The notes beneath the pieces were generated by a model. The model was not told where the DNA came from and made no database searches. It worked only from the letters and a program-made list of their open reading frames with translations. A stretch of DNA of 64,000 nucleotides from Channallabes apus (lineage: Eukaryota; Chordata; Actinopteri; Siluriformes; Clariidae): assembly GCA_030522415.1 (NCBI GenBank), contig CM060109.1:22306661-22370660 (forward strand), in the 5' to 3' direction. Below are positions 1 to 12,908 of the stretch, piece by piece. The stretch's first letter is position 1. The number at the start of each line of letters is the position of its first letter. A program made the translations under genes and the position numbers.

Positions 1-129
1 ATGTGTGGGAAACACTGATAGAGCATTTTGCTAAATTTTGAGTTAAAGAAATGAGAAGAAATGTTATACTGCAACAGTCTGAAGCTGAAGTTGCAGTTTA
101 TAAATTGGTTGTCTGTGTAACATCCTCAG

Positions 130-400
130 CAGCAACCTCATTTCCCTTCTCATCCATTCCAACCACTCAGCATTCAGCATCACCAGTGTACTAATCACCA
201 GCCTGATCATCTGTCATCATCTGCACGTATTTCTCACTGGTTCATGCCTTAAATTAGATGAGTTTTTAATGCTTCAGTGAGTCATATTTCTTTGTGTAGC
301 TTAACTCACAGAAGCATTCCTCTGAAACTGCTCAGGTACAGGGCTGGTTCATTCAGTACTGGACTGAAAATGAGAGCCAAAAAGTCCTTCAGGAAGCCTG
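130..400 (+). repeat. Dispersed repeat, first copy
   Basis: This segment shares a long diverged similarity with 24803-25036, including gcagcaacctcatttccc, the block around tactaatca, and cattcctctgaaactg followed by caggtacaggg and ggactgaaaatga. The family is not recognised. It is an interspersed repeat in the same orientation at both sites. Confidence 0.75.
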
Positions 401-489
401 AAGAACTATTCCACAAGACGTCATTAAAAATACAAGAAAGTCTGGCTCTTTGGAATAAGCCACATATGACTCAAGACTTCTGCACAATA

Positions 490-538
<49 letters not shown>
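490..538. repeat. (TA)n microsatellite
   Basis: An uninterrupted TA dinucleotide run of about 24 units. Confidence 0.97.
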
Positions 539-542
<4 letters not shown>

Positions 543-1244
543 TACACACACACGCGCACACACTCATTTGATCATCTCATACTCACATACCGGATGATAG
601 ATGGCTCCTGACATGATGCAGTGATGAGGATAGTGTACCTGCAAAAACTGGAAATAGTTGTACTGGTTAAAACCTGTCTCTCCTAGGAACCAGTTAAACT
701 TTAGTGCAGATAATAACTTTCTGAACACCATGTGGTCATTATACACAGAAAAGTTTGAAAAGAATAAATTTACATTTGAGCTAATACATAATGAGAATTA
801 AGTTTAAACATGCAGAATAGCAGAAAATAAGTTTTTGTATGAAGAAAAGGGCCTAATTGATCCTCTCAAATTTCTATTCAGTCCATTTTTTTTCTGTATC
901 ACAAGTAATTTTCACAATGTTAGAAAAACCTTCTCCTTCTTTTATACTTAAATTGAGTGAAATTCATTCTATTCTTCCTTATCCTCTATCTCTGTTTTTC
1001 CCTCTCTCCATATTTCACATTGTAACGCTCACGGTTGCTTTTATTCATGCATTCGCTGATGTCCAGTTCTCCTGATTGGAAGTTCAATGGCTGAACTTTG
1101 GCGGACTAGTTTAGCCATTTTTGGTTTGCTTTTCTCTAAAAAGCATTCAGTTTTATTTACATGGTCGTTGCTGCAAAGCAAGCTTTACAGAATCAATAAG
1201 GAAATTAGGGAAATGAGTTTGAGATGGGTAAGAAAAAATGTATA

Positions 1245-1365
1245 AATGAAAAAGATCAGATGTTCCCTGATGGGAAAGCCGAGGGTGACGTTGGCAAGGA
1301 AAACCTCCCTTAGATGGCAATCGGAAGAAACCTTGTCAGGAACCAGACTCAACATCCTCATTTGG
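1245..1365 (+). repeat. Teleost interspersed repeat, fragment
   Basis: It contains ccctgatgggaaagccgagggtgac and a gttggcaaggaaaacctccc-like block followed by gaagaaaccttg and ggaaccagactcaa. I recognise this as part of a repeat common in fish genomes. Related pieces are at 18373-18545 and 26025-26205. Confidence 0.65.
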
Positions 1366-1529
1366 GTGATATCAGATAACAGAAATAACCGTAAATCCTG
1401 TAAGATACTGAAATGTAGAGAGAAGCTTGTTGAGATGTCATATTTTTATCTTAAAGAACTAAACAAATCAGTTACTTGTGGTGAGCCTTATTATGTAAGT
1501 CGGTTTTGAGTCATAATGTGACTCATACT

Positions 1530-1686
1530 GTACATCTCCTCTGCATGTCTGTGGACACTGGGAGCAAACCAGACTACCTGGAGAACAGGGAGAACATGCA
1601 AACCCAGAAAACACACAGACACGAATGCGGGACTCGAACACTTGACGTTCGAAGCCACAGTCCTAACCACTGCACCACTTTACGCC
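1530..1686 (-). mobile_element. tRNA-derived SINE (family 1), partial
   Basis: The reverse complement reads the SINE head, with gtggttaggac (A-box region) and a B-box-like gttcgagtcccgcat, then the tgcatgttctccctgttctcc body. The tail half is missing. It lies head-to-head with the next copy, 60-70 bp away. Confidence 0.8.
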
Positions 1687-1749
1687 TTGGAGAATTCATT
1701 TTCAATTATCTGTATTTTATCAGATTTGTAATAGTTTATGCACCAAAAG

Positions 1750-1890
1750 GCGTGGTGGTGGTGCAGTGGTTAGCCTTGTCGCCTTGGACCTCCAGGGTTG
1801 AGGGTTCGAGTTCCACCGCGGGTCTGTGTGTGTGTGGAGTTTGCATGTTCTCCACGTGCTTGGTGGGTTTCCTCCGGGTACTATGGCCCA

Positions 1891-1936
<46 letters not shown>

Positions 1937-1972
1937 CCGCCCTGTGATTGATTGGCACCCTGTCCAGGCTTA
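1750..1972 (+). mobile_element. tRNA-derived SINE (family 1)
   Basis: The head gtggtggtgcagtggttagc (A-box) and gggttcgagttcc (B-box) are followed by ggagtttgcatgttctcc, cttggtgggtttcctccgg, a GT run and ttggcaccctgtccagg. The 3' tail is truncated. It is inverted relative to the copy at 1530-1686. Confidence 0.85.
1890..1936. repeat. (GT)n microsatellite within SINE
   Basis: A GT run replaces the GTG-rich middle of the SINE body, a place where this SINE family repeatedly seeds microsatellites in this window. Confidence 0.95.
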
Positions 1973-2823
1973 AAACAGGAAAGGTTCTATAGAAAATGAT
2001 GCTTCCTAGAAGGAGATTTGCAAGCACACTTACATGGAATATTGTTGACATTCTCTCAGGAGCGCCACCATGTGTTAAAAAGTACCTCCTTGGTTATAAC
2101 TCCGTTACTTGCTTGATCTTTAACTGTGCTAAAAATGTTTAAAGAGTCTTGGAACAGTGACATAGTCATAGGGCAAGTGATCTTTATCTACTGAGAAACA
2201 CTAACATCTAACATCTGTGTGCGTCTGAGAAAGCCCTGTGGATGGTAAATTGAAAAACTAATCTATAAAGTCCAGCTGCTTATCTTCCTATTGGCATGTG
2301 ATTTTGTACTGGGGGTTTTATTTCGGGGCATTGATTATTAATTCTTCACACTTCTTTTCAAGCATGGTTGAGTCAATAGCACTAGAGGATGGAAGAGGGT
2401 TATCAGGTCCAATAATGATCCTTTTTTTTTCCCCCCCAAGAAATAACTCGGTGGCTTTTTTCCACACCATATTTCTATTTTCATACACGGATACGAAACC
2501 AAACAAAAACCTGATTTTGTAGTCAACATTTGTTTCACGGCTCTATGGTTTCCGTATTTATCTAAACACAACAATAAGTCATGTACTATTGTCCTTATCT
2601 GCAGCACGGAAGCGCATTTACACAAAAACCATTTATCTCCAGAAACATTTATCTTCTCCTGGATAATGCAAGACATCAAACAAGCAGCACTGCCCATACA
2701 GCAGCTACAGAAAAGAAATTGTTTGTAAATACCAAAATGATCAATTGCAAAAGTACTTGCAAAAAAGAAAAGCTAATCTAATGGTTTATAGAGTGCTGTC
2801 TGTTTTCACATGGTATACTGTAT

Positions 2824-2825
<2 letters not shown>

Positions 2826-2887
<62 letters not shown>
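2826..2887. repeat. (CT)n microsatellite
   Basis: An uninterrupted CT dinucleotide run of about 30 units. Confidence 0.97.
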
Positions 2888-2889
<2 letters not shown>

Positions 2890-3288
2890 GCTCTTTTTTA
2901 CTTTTGGTGTCTATTCCACATTGTAAGTAACACGGGAATAGTGCTTTGTACTTTTGTGAGTGTGTGCATATTTTCCATAAGAAAAGGACCGAGAGTCGTT
3001 TGATCTGTAACAGGATTATTTCTCCATTTCGTCTTCATTTTATTTATTTAGTATCCTTCTTTTCTGCTGTGCCAAACTTCTAGCAAGCATTTTAAACGGT
3101 TACTCACACACGTTTAACTGCATGTGTGTCTGTGTGTACTGTAAATGCATGTGCGAGTGTGGGTGCGTAAAGTACAATTGATTAGCTTTCCACAGATTAA
3201 TCAATGGTGCGTCTGCTAAGACCTAAATTGGCAAGTCCATCATTCCTACAATTCCAATCTCTGGCTTAAAATTGTCATTTATCTATCA

Positions 3289-3474
<186 letters not shown>

Positions 3475-4659
3475 CACCCTGTGTGTTTTTTACAATGCAT
3501 GTTCACTTGAAGGAACGTAAAAGCAGTTTCGTTCCACTGAAGAGCTGAAAGATGTGTATTTATCTGGCAGATAAATGGATTAACACTCGTTAAGTCTTTG
3601 TCAATATCCACTCAGTGAGATGAGAACCCAGGCTGCTGTCCTACTACCACAAATAACATAGAACTGCTTGAGGATTTTCTTATAGATGTGTGCGTGTGTG
3701 TGTGCGTGTGTATCTATTAGGCCCCCATAATATAGTTATTGAAATATGTATGAAATAAGTATGCAAATGAGCACAGTTCTTTTTTCTTTGCGAGCTCTCT
3801 GACCCATCTCAGAGCACTTGGGCATGATAGTTTTGTATAATTAGAGATGTTAATACTGTAGGTGAATATGTAGAGTTAACTTACTTGACCCTTAATGAAA
3901 ATGAGAATAAAGAAGAAAAAAAAAATTTACGAAAGGGCAATAACATGTGCAAGCCAAAAATCAACATTAAGGACTGCATTCATCTCTTTTATTTGTTGGT
4001 TATTTAACCATGGCATTGCGTCTTCAAATTCCGGGGAGCCCATGGGACATGCCACTAGACCCCATATACAGGCCACTGATGTAATCCAGCTTTGACTTGC
4101 CCTGATCGAGCTGCAAAACGAGACACCACTCATTTGTTTTATGATCCTAAATCAACTGCTATTATAAAGAGTAAATTATGAATAAATAAATGGACAGGAA
4201 ATGGGAAACAACAAGAAAAGTCACTTAAAAATATGTAGACCCCCCCCCCCCCCCCATTAACATTATTATTGTGAGATCTTGAAAAAAAAAATTCTGAGAT
4301 TCAGGTGACTTTAAGCGATCTTATACGACAGAAATCTTGTGAACAAAAACAATAATATAATATAATAATATATATTATATAATTTATAATAATACTGTAC
4401 AGATACCTTAAACTCACACGAGCTTGCAAACAGAAACACCTCTGGTTAATATTTTGGTACAATAAAATGTATATTAAGCTATAATGCATATCTATCTACA
4501 GTATAAATAACTTAATTCTACATAAATGACACTGAGGTTTAATAATTCTGCTAAGCTGGGCTGCATTTCAGTTCCTCATTTGTGCTCTAGGTTTCTTACT
4601 AATCATAGACAAGACCGAATTCTCTTTAACCAATCATAACGCAGAAGATGGATTTTTTT

Positions 4660-5640
4660 TTACCTCACACATTCCCCTCTTTTTGTGTAAAAAATCTTCT
4701 GTTTGTATCAGGTCTTAGTATTAGGCAAATACAACGTTATACAAACAATATAAAATGAAATTTCACTGCGCCATTATTTATTTAACCAAAATGGAACCAA
4801 AAAGACAAAAACAGCTTGTAGATCCACATTTAGTAGCAATAATGTGAAGTAATCATTTCCTGTATGACTTAATCTGTTTCACACGTTATTGTGGAGGAAT
4901 ATTCTAAAACCGTGATTCTTGATTTCATTTCAGCCATTCTGAAGTATTCCTTTTGTGTTCTTTTTAAAAGGAAGAAGTTTCTAATGACAACCTTTTCAAA
5001 CAAGCAATATTTGTTCGGTCTTCTTCTAATTGTGCTGTCATGGACTTTAACATTTAACATGCACATGCTCAGTGAGGCCTGTAGGGGGCGCTCTTGTTGT
5101 TTTTTGTGTTTCTCTAAGCATTGCACGGTCTAACATTAGGGTGAATCTGCTGCGATGATTGTCTTGTCTTGACTGCTTTCCACTTGTTAATAATCTCTCA
5201 ATGTAAAACGTTAAAAACATAAAAAATTCTTTTGAAATGGTTTCATAATTCTGTCTAGATTGATGTGCAGCAACAGTTGCTTCACTAAGATTATTGCATA
5301 TGTCTTGGCATTATGCAAACACACACCTGAATGCGCCAGGCCAGCAAACCGGCAAAGAAATGTGTGCTTTTATAGCGCGCACCTGCTGATGATCAATTAA
5401 TCAAGGGCTGATAATTAGCAGCAACTTACCCACTTAAATCTCTGAAAGCAGTAAGGCGTTACTTAGTATAGCCGGTATGTATTTTTTTTCTTTTTCTTTT
5501 TGGCTTAATTTTTGTTAAATAAATAATAGCATTGTGATAAACGTTATATGCGGTTAATTGTCTGAGGTTATATTTGCCTAATACTGCGACCCGCTATAGT
5601 TAGATGATTTTTATTATGTTGCTACACAAAAGCATATGGA
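4660..5640 (-). mobile_element. Tc1-like transposon, decayed (family A)
   Basis: This minus-strand copy is related to 56815-57685. Shared blocks include ttaggcaaatacaac, tgcacatgctcagtgaggcctgtaggg-like sequence, cacacctgaatgc, ccagcaaac, and gatgatttttattatgtt at the end. It contains transposase remnants on the minus strand, with many stops and frameshifts. The second half keeps the family's gatgatcaattaatcaaggg segment. It abuts another Tc1-derived element at 5641. Confidence 0.8.
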
Positions 5641-5924
5641 ATTAAAAGAGGCTGGGCCAACAACTTTGAACTCTCATGAACGCCCAAACATGGCAGATTG
5701 TTCTGATGCCGTTCTTTTGCGGCCAGCGTTCGCTTTTTTCAGCAATTTGAGTTACATTGGCTTTCCAGTGCGATCGAACTGGGTGGGCTGGCCTTTCATC
5801 CCCACCGGCATGAATGAGCCTTGGGTGCCCATGATCCTGTCACCAGTTTATTGGTATATAATTGATAATCAATGTTATTTCAGTTCACCTAGCGGTGGCG
5901 TTAGTGTTGTGGCTAATCGGTGTA
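5641..5924 (-). mobile_element. Tc1-derived internal-deletion element (family B), partial
   Basis: Read on the minus strand it starts at the terminal repeat (accgattagccacaacact), runs through ggtgaactgaaataac-type sequence, then ccaataaactggtgacagg and atcatgggcacccaagg. The same unusual join is present at 30951 and 53873. It ends next to the family A Tc1 copy. Confidence 0.8.
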
Positions 5925-6894
5925 AAGTGTTATAAAGATGGCTTAGGCACACAGTATGGCCTCAAGTGCTAAGAGATTGTTAAACTCAAGCGTAGGCAAA
6001 AACAGGCCAGGATTGTTAGCAAAATGGAAAGAAGTCAAATGCAAACCATACCATGTAGAATAAACATGAGGGCCATTACAAAAAATTTGATTAACATGAA
6101 AACGAGACAAAGTAAAATACACAAACAATCTTAAAAACACATCAGAAATAACAAGAATGTTGACAAACTCGAGGGCTACCTCACCTCTGCACCTACCCAG
6201 TTCACCATGCATTACTTAAACCGGTTAAAGCGGGAGTAAGCAATTCTAGTACAATAGATCTTTTGTCACCCTCGTTAGTCACTTTAATCTAAGCCACTGA
6301 CTCTTGCTACTGACTCTTGTTTTTGATGCTGTGTTTGTGTGCTTGCTAAATGACATTTGATGTTAATCCAGGTCAGCTAGCCCAGTCGTTTGTGCCGCTG
6401 CCTTGGCAATATGCATCCATCAATTTAGCGGCTGAGCTTCTGAAGGAGTACTAAAGGGATGGGCCTATTTGATTGGCTGTTGAATGCAAACATCAACAGT
6501 CTTTCTCCAGAAAAGCTTGCTGACTCTTTAAGCAGGAAATGATAGCAGCGGTGCAAAACCCGACTGAGGCTGCTCCCTGGTGATTATGTAATTACAAAGT
6601 GAAGATACTTAGCTGTAATATGAGGCAAAACTTGCCAAAAAAGTTCTGGAGGAAGTCTGGAGAAATATTCCTCAATAGCACATAAAAAATAATCAAAGTA
6701 GATAAAAAAAAAATAAAAATACAAGGAGGTCTGGGCCTTTGGAAGCAAAATGAGAAGAAATAAGGGTTGGCTCAAGACAGTTGAACAGTACTGTATAGGG
6801 ATGGGAATCACTAGTATTATAGTATCTGGGTTTTATACCCAAGTGCTGATTCCATCTGTATTGCAGTTCTGCAGGTATCATGATTTAAACACAC

Positions 6895-7192
6895 ACTCAC
6901 TCACCCATTCATCGTCTATACCAGTTTATCCTATATAAAAGGGCCTGGAACCTATCCCAGGAGACTTACGGCATGAGGTGGGGTCCAACCTAGACAGGCT
7001 GCCAGGCCGTCTCAGGGCACGCACACAGACACACACGATAGTCCATTTGGGATAACAATTAACCCATCCTGTATGTCTATGAACTGTTGGAGTACCCAGA
7101 GGAAACCCACCAATCACAGACCAGAAGGGGGGAATTGAACCTGGACCCTTGAAGTGCAAGGCCACAGTTCTAACCACTAAGCCACTGTATTA
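6895..7192 (-). mobile_element. tRNA-derived SINE (family 1)
   Basis: This is a near-full minus-strand copy. The tail side starts with cattcatcgtctataccag, then cctatcccaggagact and accaatcacag, and the head has gaattgaacc (B-box complement) and ctaaccactaagccactg (A-box complement). It is well diverged. Confidence 0.85.
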
Positions 7193-8261
7193 AACACAAT
7201 ACTAAATACAATATTAAATACTATTAAATAGTTTAGAGTGCGCCACCTGTAGGATCATAGTGCACTAACTGCAACAGTTAACCATCTCAAACGCAAACAT
7301 ATACTGTACATTTTAAATGTAATGAAAAAAATTTGGGGTCATTGTGGCTATACATGTTTAATCATGATATGTAACTAAACAGATTTTTCTCCTATTTCTA
7401 GTAGTGTATATCTTTAGTATTTGCCATCAATCACATCAAAATACAAACCGACTGATCTCTTCTTTGGCCTTGAGTCAATGTAAATAGGAATGCAATGTTT
7501 ATTTATTTATTTATATTTCAGAATAAATAAAATGTATTCCTAAACACAAGTAGGGAAAGAAACTGACGAAGATTGACAAGGTTGAAGGGGAGGTTAGGCG
7601 TTAAGAAGAAAGCAAGAGGGAGTTGTTTAAGCTCTTGATGCTAAATTTCATGAGTATTACTCATACAAGATAGAAAGTAAACATCCGTATTATCCTCTAC
7701 TTAGGGCTGGAGAAGAGTTTGATTTCTTTCCTATTTAAAAAATAATAAATAAATAAATAAAATAAAGTTTGTGCCATCAAATGTATCCTAGGATATTAAA
7801 CATGTAAGAGCAGCTACAGAGCCAAATCTCAGTCTTTCTGATTGCATCACATGAGACCTAATAGTCTCTGAAGTAGGTGTGTTTGAATGACATATTTAGG
7901 TCCTGTAACTATAGAGGAGGTGGCAGTGTTCGACTTTGCCTCGGTATCTCGTCTTGATCTGTGTCTCTTATAAGTGAAGACATGGTATTTATAAGAGAAG
8001 GAGGAGTGTGCCTTGATCAAAACACTTGGCCATGTACAGTACATTAACTGATCAGGGTTATTCTTTGCTGCTCTAAAAATTCATGACGAAGAGACATTTT
8101 GGGGGCATTAAAAATTCTCCCGGGGAGAGTTGGGCAGCTCGAGCCCCCGACACACAGTCATAAAACTGATAGTGATTAAAGACGCTGTTTAATAGTATCA
8201 GAGAGCACATGTTTAACCATGTCACAATGGAGAATAGCCTAGACAAAACCATACCTGCCAC

Positions 8262-8263
<2 letters not shown>

Positions 8264-8311
<48 letters not shown>

Positions 8312-8424
8312 GGGGAAGAGGGGCATTGGATCAGAGTGGATTAGCAGTAATCCTGGGCAGAGAGATTCCCGTATGGAGGTGTTATGAGCAGACAGGTTTT
8401 AAATCGAAACCTTATACACACATA

Positions 8425-8462
<38 letters not shown>

Positions 8463-8527
8463 CAAAGCCATTGCTCTTTACCACCGCAATGAAACTGGAT
8501 GTTAACCTCTATGAGGTTTACTATGAG

Positions 8528-8585
<58 letters not shown>

Positions 8586-8790
8586 GTTTTTCTGTCTTTG
8601 TAAATTGAGTCTACAGACATAGTAACGTTGTGCTTCATGTCCCCTAACCTCACTAAACAAAAAATATAAACCAAAGAAAAAAATTATAAAAAAGTAAATA
8701 AAAAAAAATTGTAAGTAACTTGTGAATGTGATGACGTCTACCAGGTTCTCAGAAATCTTAAGGGCTAAATTATTCCCACCTTTAATGTAT

Positions 8791-8844
<54 letters not shown>

Positions 8845-8858
8845 ACACACACACACAC

Positions 8859-8932
<74 letters not shown>
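8264..8932. repeat. Cluster of (GT)n and (CA)n microsatellites
   Basis: GT run at 8264-8308 and CA runs at 8430-8457, 8529-8583 and 8790-8932 (the last about 140 bp with a few interruptions). The GT and CA runs are complementary and could pair in a transcript. All long reading frames here are dinucleotide artefacts. Confidence 0.95.
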
Positions 8933-8933
<1 letters not shown>

Positions 8934-10529
8934 ATCATGTGCAGCCTGTAAGGCATGGTTTGGCCCAAGCTGTTCTCCTCTGTGGTGAACACACACACAA
9001 TCCTGTGTTCACAAAGATGCACAGTGAGGAACAAATCAGCTAATCCCTCTTTATTCAGTTTTTGTACAAAAACAAACAAAAGGATTAAAATGTGTAAATG
9101 CTCCATTAGTAGCAAGTTATTTAGTCCAACAAGCTGCAGTGGATCACCAGCCGAGCTCAACCGGTCTTCACTCCACATGACACGCAATGCGAGCAGCTTC
9201 ATGTTCCGCAGCCAAATGTGGGCTCTTCCTGTAATCTTCCTGTAATCTAGTGTAACACGGACGACTGCACAGCACACACACACCGACTGCGGTTTTACTG
9301 TAGCAAGCGTTGTTGCTGTCAATAGGAAGAGGAGAGTAGCGCTGCCAAACCTGATCTCTTCAAACCAAATGAGAAAAAAACCTCTAAGGAGTGTGGCTGA
9401 GTGGGAGACATCTTAGAGGGTGTACAGCCTTGACGCAAAAATCCTCGAGTGCACATCCTGAGCTGGTGTTTACAGTGAGGAATATTTCCCCCGAACTGAT
9501 GATCAGTTGCACAGTTCCATATACGTCTGGATTAGATTCCGTTTTTATTTAATTTTTTTTTTGGTGCTTTTTCCATTATTTTTCTTTGGAACTGAAATGC
9601 AAATGTTGTTAAACATTATTCAGGCATACCTCCAAATAATGAGCCATCATTATATATATATAATATGACTTTTATCCAGGTAAGCCCACACAAGACGTGC
9701 ACTTATCACGAAGCTGTAAGTGCAGGCACTCATGCCACTACGGTGAGCTAATTACAGTGCTGCAATTAGCCGTACCCATTGTATCGCTCGACGTTATTCA
9801 AGAGCAAATAGCTTCTGCACCTGAGGAGGATTACCGCACTTCAGGTTGGTGCAAGCAAACCCCCAGCCCTGATAGGACCAATAACCACTCCTGTGCTTGA
9901 CAACAGCCTTCATGTTTCACCGAACGTCGGGAAAATTAAACAAACATACGAACTTTACAAAATTAGAGAAAAGGGACAAGTGGAAATGATCACCAGAGTG
10001 TGGAACAAAAGCAGGGAGCGATGACCAAATAAGGGGAAAGAAGAAACAGCTTAAAAGAGTTCAGATAGTTACTGTATCTTCAGTCCGGCCGTACAGTAAT
10101 ACCTGGCAAACTGTTTGTGGTTTTGCAATGCCGGACAGATGTTGTGTATGGGGATCGCCTCAACAAAACTGTTTTATCAGTTTCCCACTAACAAGAAAAG
10201 AGATGGTTATCATCCATCCAGGCGGGAGACGAGGCTAATCCTGGTCAAAGACGAGCTCCTGTCGGTGGACGCTGCCGCTTGTTTGGTGGACATTTTATCT
10301 CAGGCAACACAATCCTGATGTGCAGCAAATGTTTGCATCATAAATATTAGATGCTTACTGTACTTGTGTTACATTTGCTTTTTTTTTTTTTTTACTAGTG
10401 TTATTAAGCTTCTTACAGTATGTTATTGATCTAGCATCTGCTATATTTTTATTGATAATGCGAATCGGCGTGTTGTGGAGCATGTGAGCATGTTGTGATA
10501 ATAATTTAAAAAATACTTTTATTTATTTT

Positions 10530-10925
10530 ACAGTAATTTCAAAGAGCTTCAACTCTTCTGGAAAGGCTTTCCAGAGATTTAGGAGTATGTTTATGGGAAT
10601 TGTTTGACCATTCTACCAGAAGCGCATTTGTGAGGTCAGACACTGATGTTGGACGAGAAGGTCTGGCTGGCAGTCTCCGCTCTAATTCATTCCAAAGGTG
10701 TTGAGGTTAAGGGTTGAGGTGCAGGCCAGTCAAGATCTTCCACACCAAACTTGCTCATCCATGTCATTATGGACCTCGCATTGTGCACTGGTGCATAGTC
10801 ATGTTGGAACTAAGGAAAGGAAAAGAGTTTCTTTCACTGGAACTAAGGGGTTGAGCCTAACTCCGCTATGTGATTGTCTACCACTTTGTGGCCTAATTGC
10901 TGTCCTTCCCAATCGTTTCCACTAA
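10530..10925. mobile_element. Diverged DNA-transposon-like repeat
   Basis: The block from gagcttcaactcttctgg through ggctttccagagattta, aagcgcatttgtgagg, ggacgagaaggtctggctgg, and actggtgcatagtcatgttgg to cactggaactaagggg is one I recognise as a widespread fish interspersed repeat. I cannot assign the superfamily with confidence. It is internally deleted after 10810. Confidence 0.6.
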
Positions 10926-11222
10926 TAACATCATATTATCACAATATGGCATAGTAGTAATAATATATAATACCACTAATAGTTAACTGTGGAATATTTA
11001 GCAGCGAGGAAATTTTACTACTTGAATTATTGCACAGGTGGCATCCTATCACGGTACCATGCTGGAAATCACTGAGCTCCTGAGAGCGTCCCATTCTTTC
11101 ATTCTGCATGCCTAGGTGCTTGATTTTATACACTTGTTACCATGGAAGTGATTGGAAAACCTCAATGCATTGATGATTTGAATGGTTGAGTGAATACTTT
11201 GGGCAATATAGTGAATATACAT

Positions 11223-11830
11223 GTACAGTGGAACCTCGGCTCACGAACGCCTCTGAGTATGAACAAATCGTTTCCAGACCAAACAAATCGTCTAAAATTT
11301 GTCCATGTTCACAAACTCCTACTCAGAACACGACCCAGAAACTGCCACCCCAAAATGCCGCTGTCAGCCGAAGTGCGTGATAGTGCGGAGTGCGTCGGCC
11401 AGCATCAGTTTGCTCAGTCCACAGTGGCAGATCGCACACATTATAAGGAATTTTGTGCAAAGTGGAGTGAGAGCGAAGCCTTTGTCGAGACGTATCATCC
11501 AAATAAAACCGTAGCGAACAAAGTGCTACACCTCATGAACGATAACATGGTGTCTTTTTTTGCACAGAGCTGTAGCGAATTTGTGCACAAAAAAAAAAAA
11601 GAGAGAAATCTATCTGGATAGATTTTTTAGTGAAAACGGCTGCCACGTACAAACCAGAGGCCAAGAAACAAAAAGGGAGAGAAAACCCCTGAAGGAGAAT
11701 TACTCAGTGTTATTATGGAAGGGGCTCTCCTTCCAAACACTAACCTCCACCCAACCCGTCTTCTTCTCCTCCATTCCTTCACGTCAGCGGGTCTCTCTAG
11801 GAAAGATGTGTGAACAATACAGTACATGCA
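11223..11830 (+). mobile_element. Tigger/pogo-like transposon remnant
   Basis: It begins TA followed by CAGTGGAACCTCGG, a terminal repeat type of pogo-like elements. The later part resembles the C-terminal end of a Tigger-type transposase: reading frames give FVETYHPNKTVANKVLHLM and, after a frameshift, a stretch ending near the EGEL-like region around 11690. The central DDE domain is gone, so this is an internally deleted, non-coding copy. The right end is uncertain. Confidence 0.65.
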
Positions 11831-12867
11831 CATGTAAAAAGCAGCGTTTGCTCTATCCTGTACAGTTTTTTTTATGTATTAATGCTGCATTATTTTTGTA
11901 TTATGACTGGAAAAGTAATAATGTTTATTAGTTGTATTTGGATAATGTGTATAAAATGTATATACTGTAATTTGGGTCAAATTTTCTGGGAGAAATTCTT
12001 GGTGAAATCTTTGCACCAAACCCAGAGCACAAAATATATTTTTTTCAATATTCCATATACAAATGGACACAGCATTAGTGATTTCCTAGCCAGCTCTTTG
12101 TCTTCATTTAATTTATTGTGTGGATTTAAGAGACCCACAGCTGCTTTGTTTCACAACATGGTAGCAGAATGTGATATTTAATTCACACGTAATGGATCTG
12201 TGCTGGCACAAGGGGACACACACAGGCTAAATTGCATAATCACGGTTGTTATGGAAATGTTGACAACCATGTTTCTATTTTTTTTGCAGCTATACTTTAA
12301 TCATAGAGGCAGCATTCTTCCTTAGGGCATTGACATGACACAATGCTGAAACCATCAACCAGCCTAAAAGCAGCGGGGAAAGCTAGATATATACCTCCCC
12401 CAGTAGCAGTTGACACATGGCTACTGGTGTTTTAGATACAGTATCCATCAGGCAATATGGGCAGCCATAGGAGACAGAATTAGAAAGGACAGGACATGTA
12501 GTTACTGGTGTCATTTTGCTGTAGCACACATGGCATCTGGCGCATTGCTGCTGCTAAGCCTCCGTGCCTGCGAGATTGCTTTGTGCCAGAGGTAGAGCTG
12601 TAAGCGGCAAATCTGGAGTTTATCCGGTTGATAGGAACCGTTAGTGGTGGTACGGAAGGGTAGGGCAGCTTTACAGGGATGAAAAGATCGTCAATTCCAC
12701 TGAGAGGTGTGTGAAATCGGAAATCAGCATTGGTTCACAATATGATTGTTTATCAGCGGTTACTGTAACCTGCTTTATTTTTTGGTGGGTTGTTCAGGAT
12801 GCTGGAATGTTTCATATACTACACTCTCCCAAGAGGGGACTGACCTCCTTAGCATTCACTTAGCACA

Positions 12868-12904
<37 letters not shown>
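12868..12904. repeat. (GA)n microsatellite
   Basis: A GA run of about 18 units. Confidence 0.95.

Positions 12905-12908
<4 letters not shown>

Noticed and set aside
1506..1973. A 155-codon plus-strand frame
   Set aside because: It runs across two oppositely oriented SINE copies and a GT run, so it has no coherent protein.
8502..9322. Long reading frames of His-Thr or Cys-Val repeats (here and at 3272, 26395, 46438 and others)
   Set aside because: They are translations of CA/GT microsatellites with unrelated flanks, not genes.
11560..11931. A 123-codon plus-strand frame after the Tigger-like remnant
   Set aside because: It crosses a poly-A tract and the non-coding end of the element, and it has no recognisable domain.
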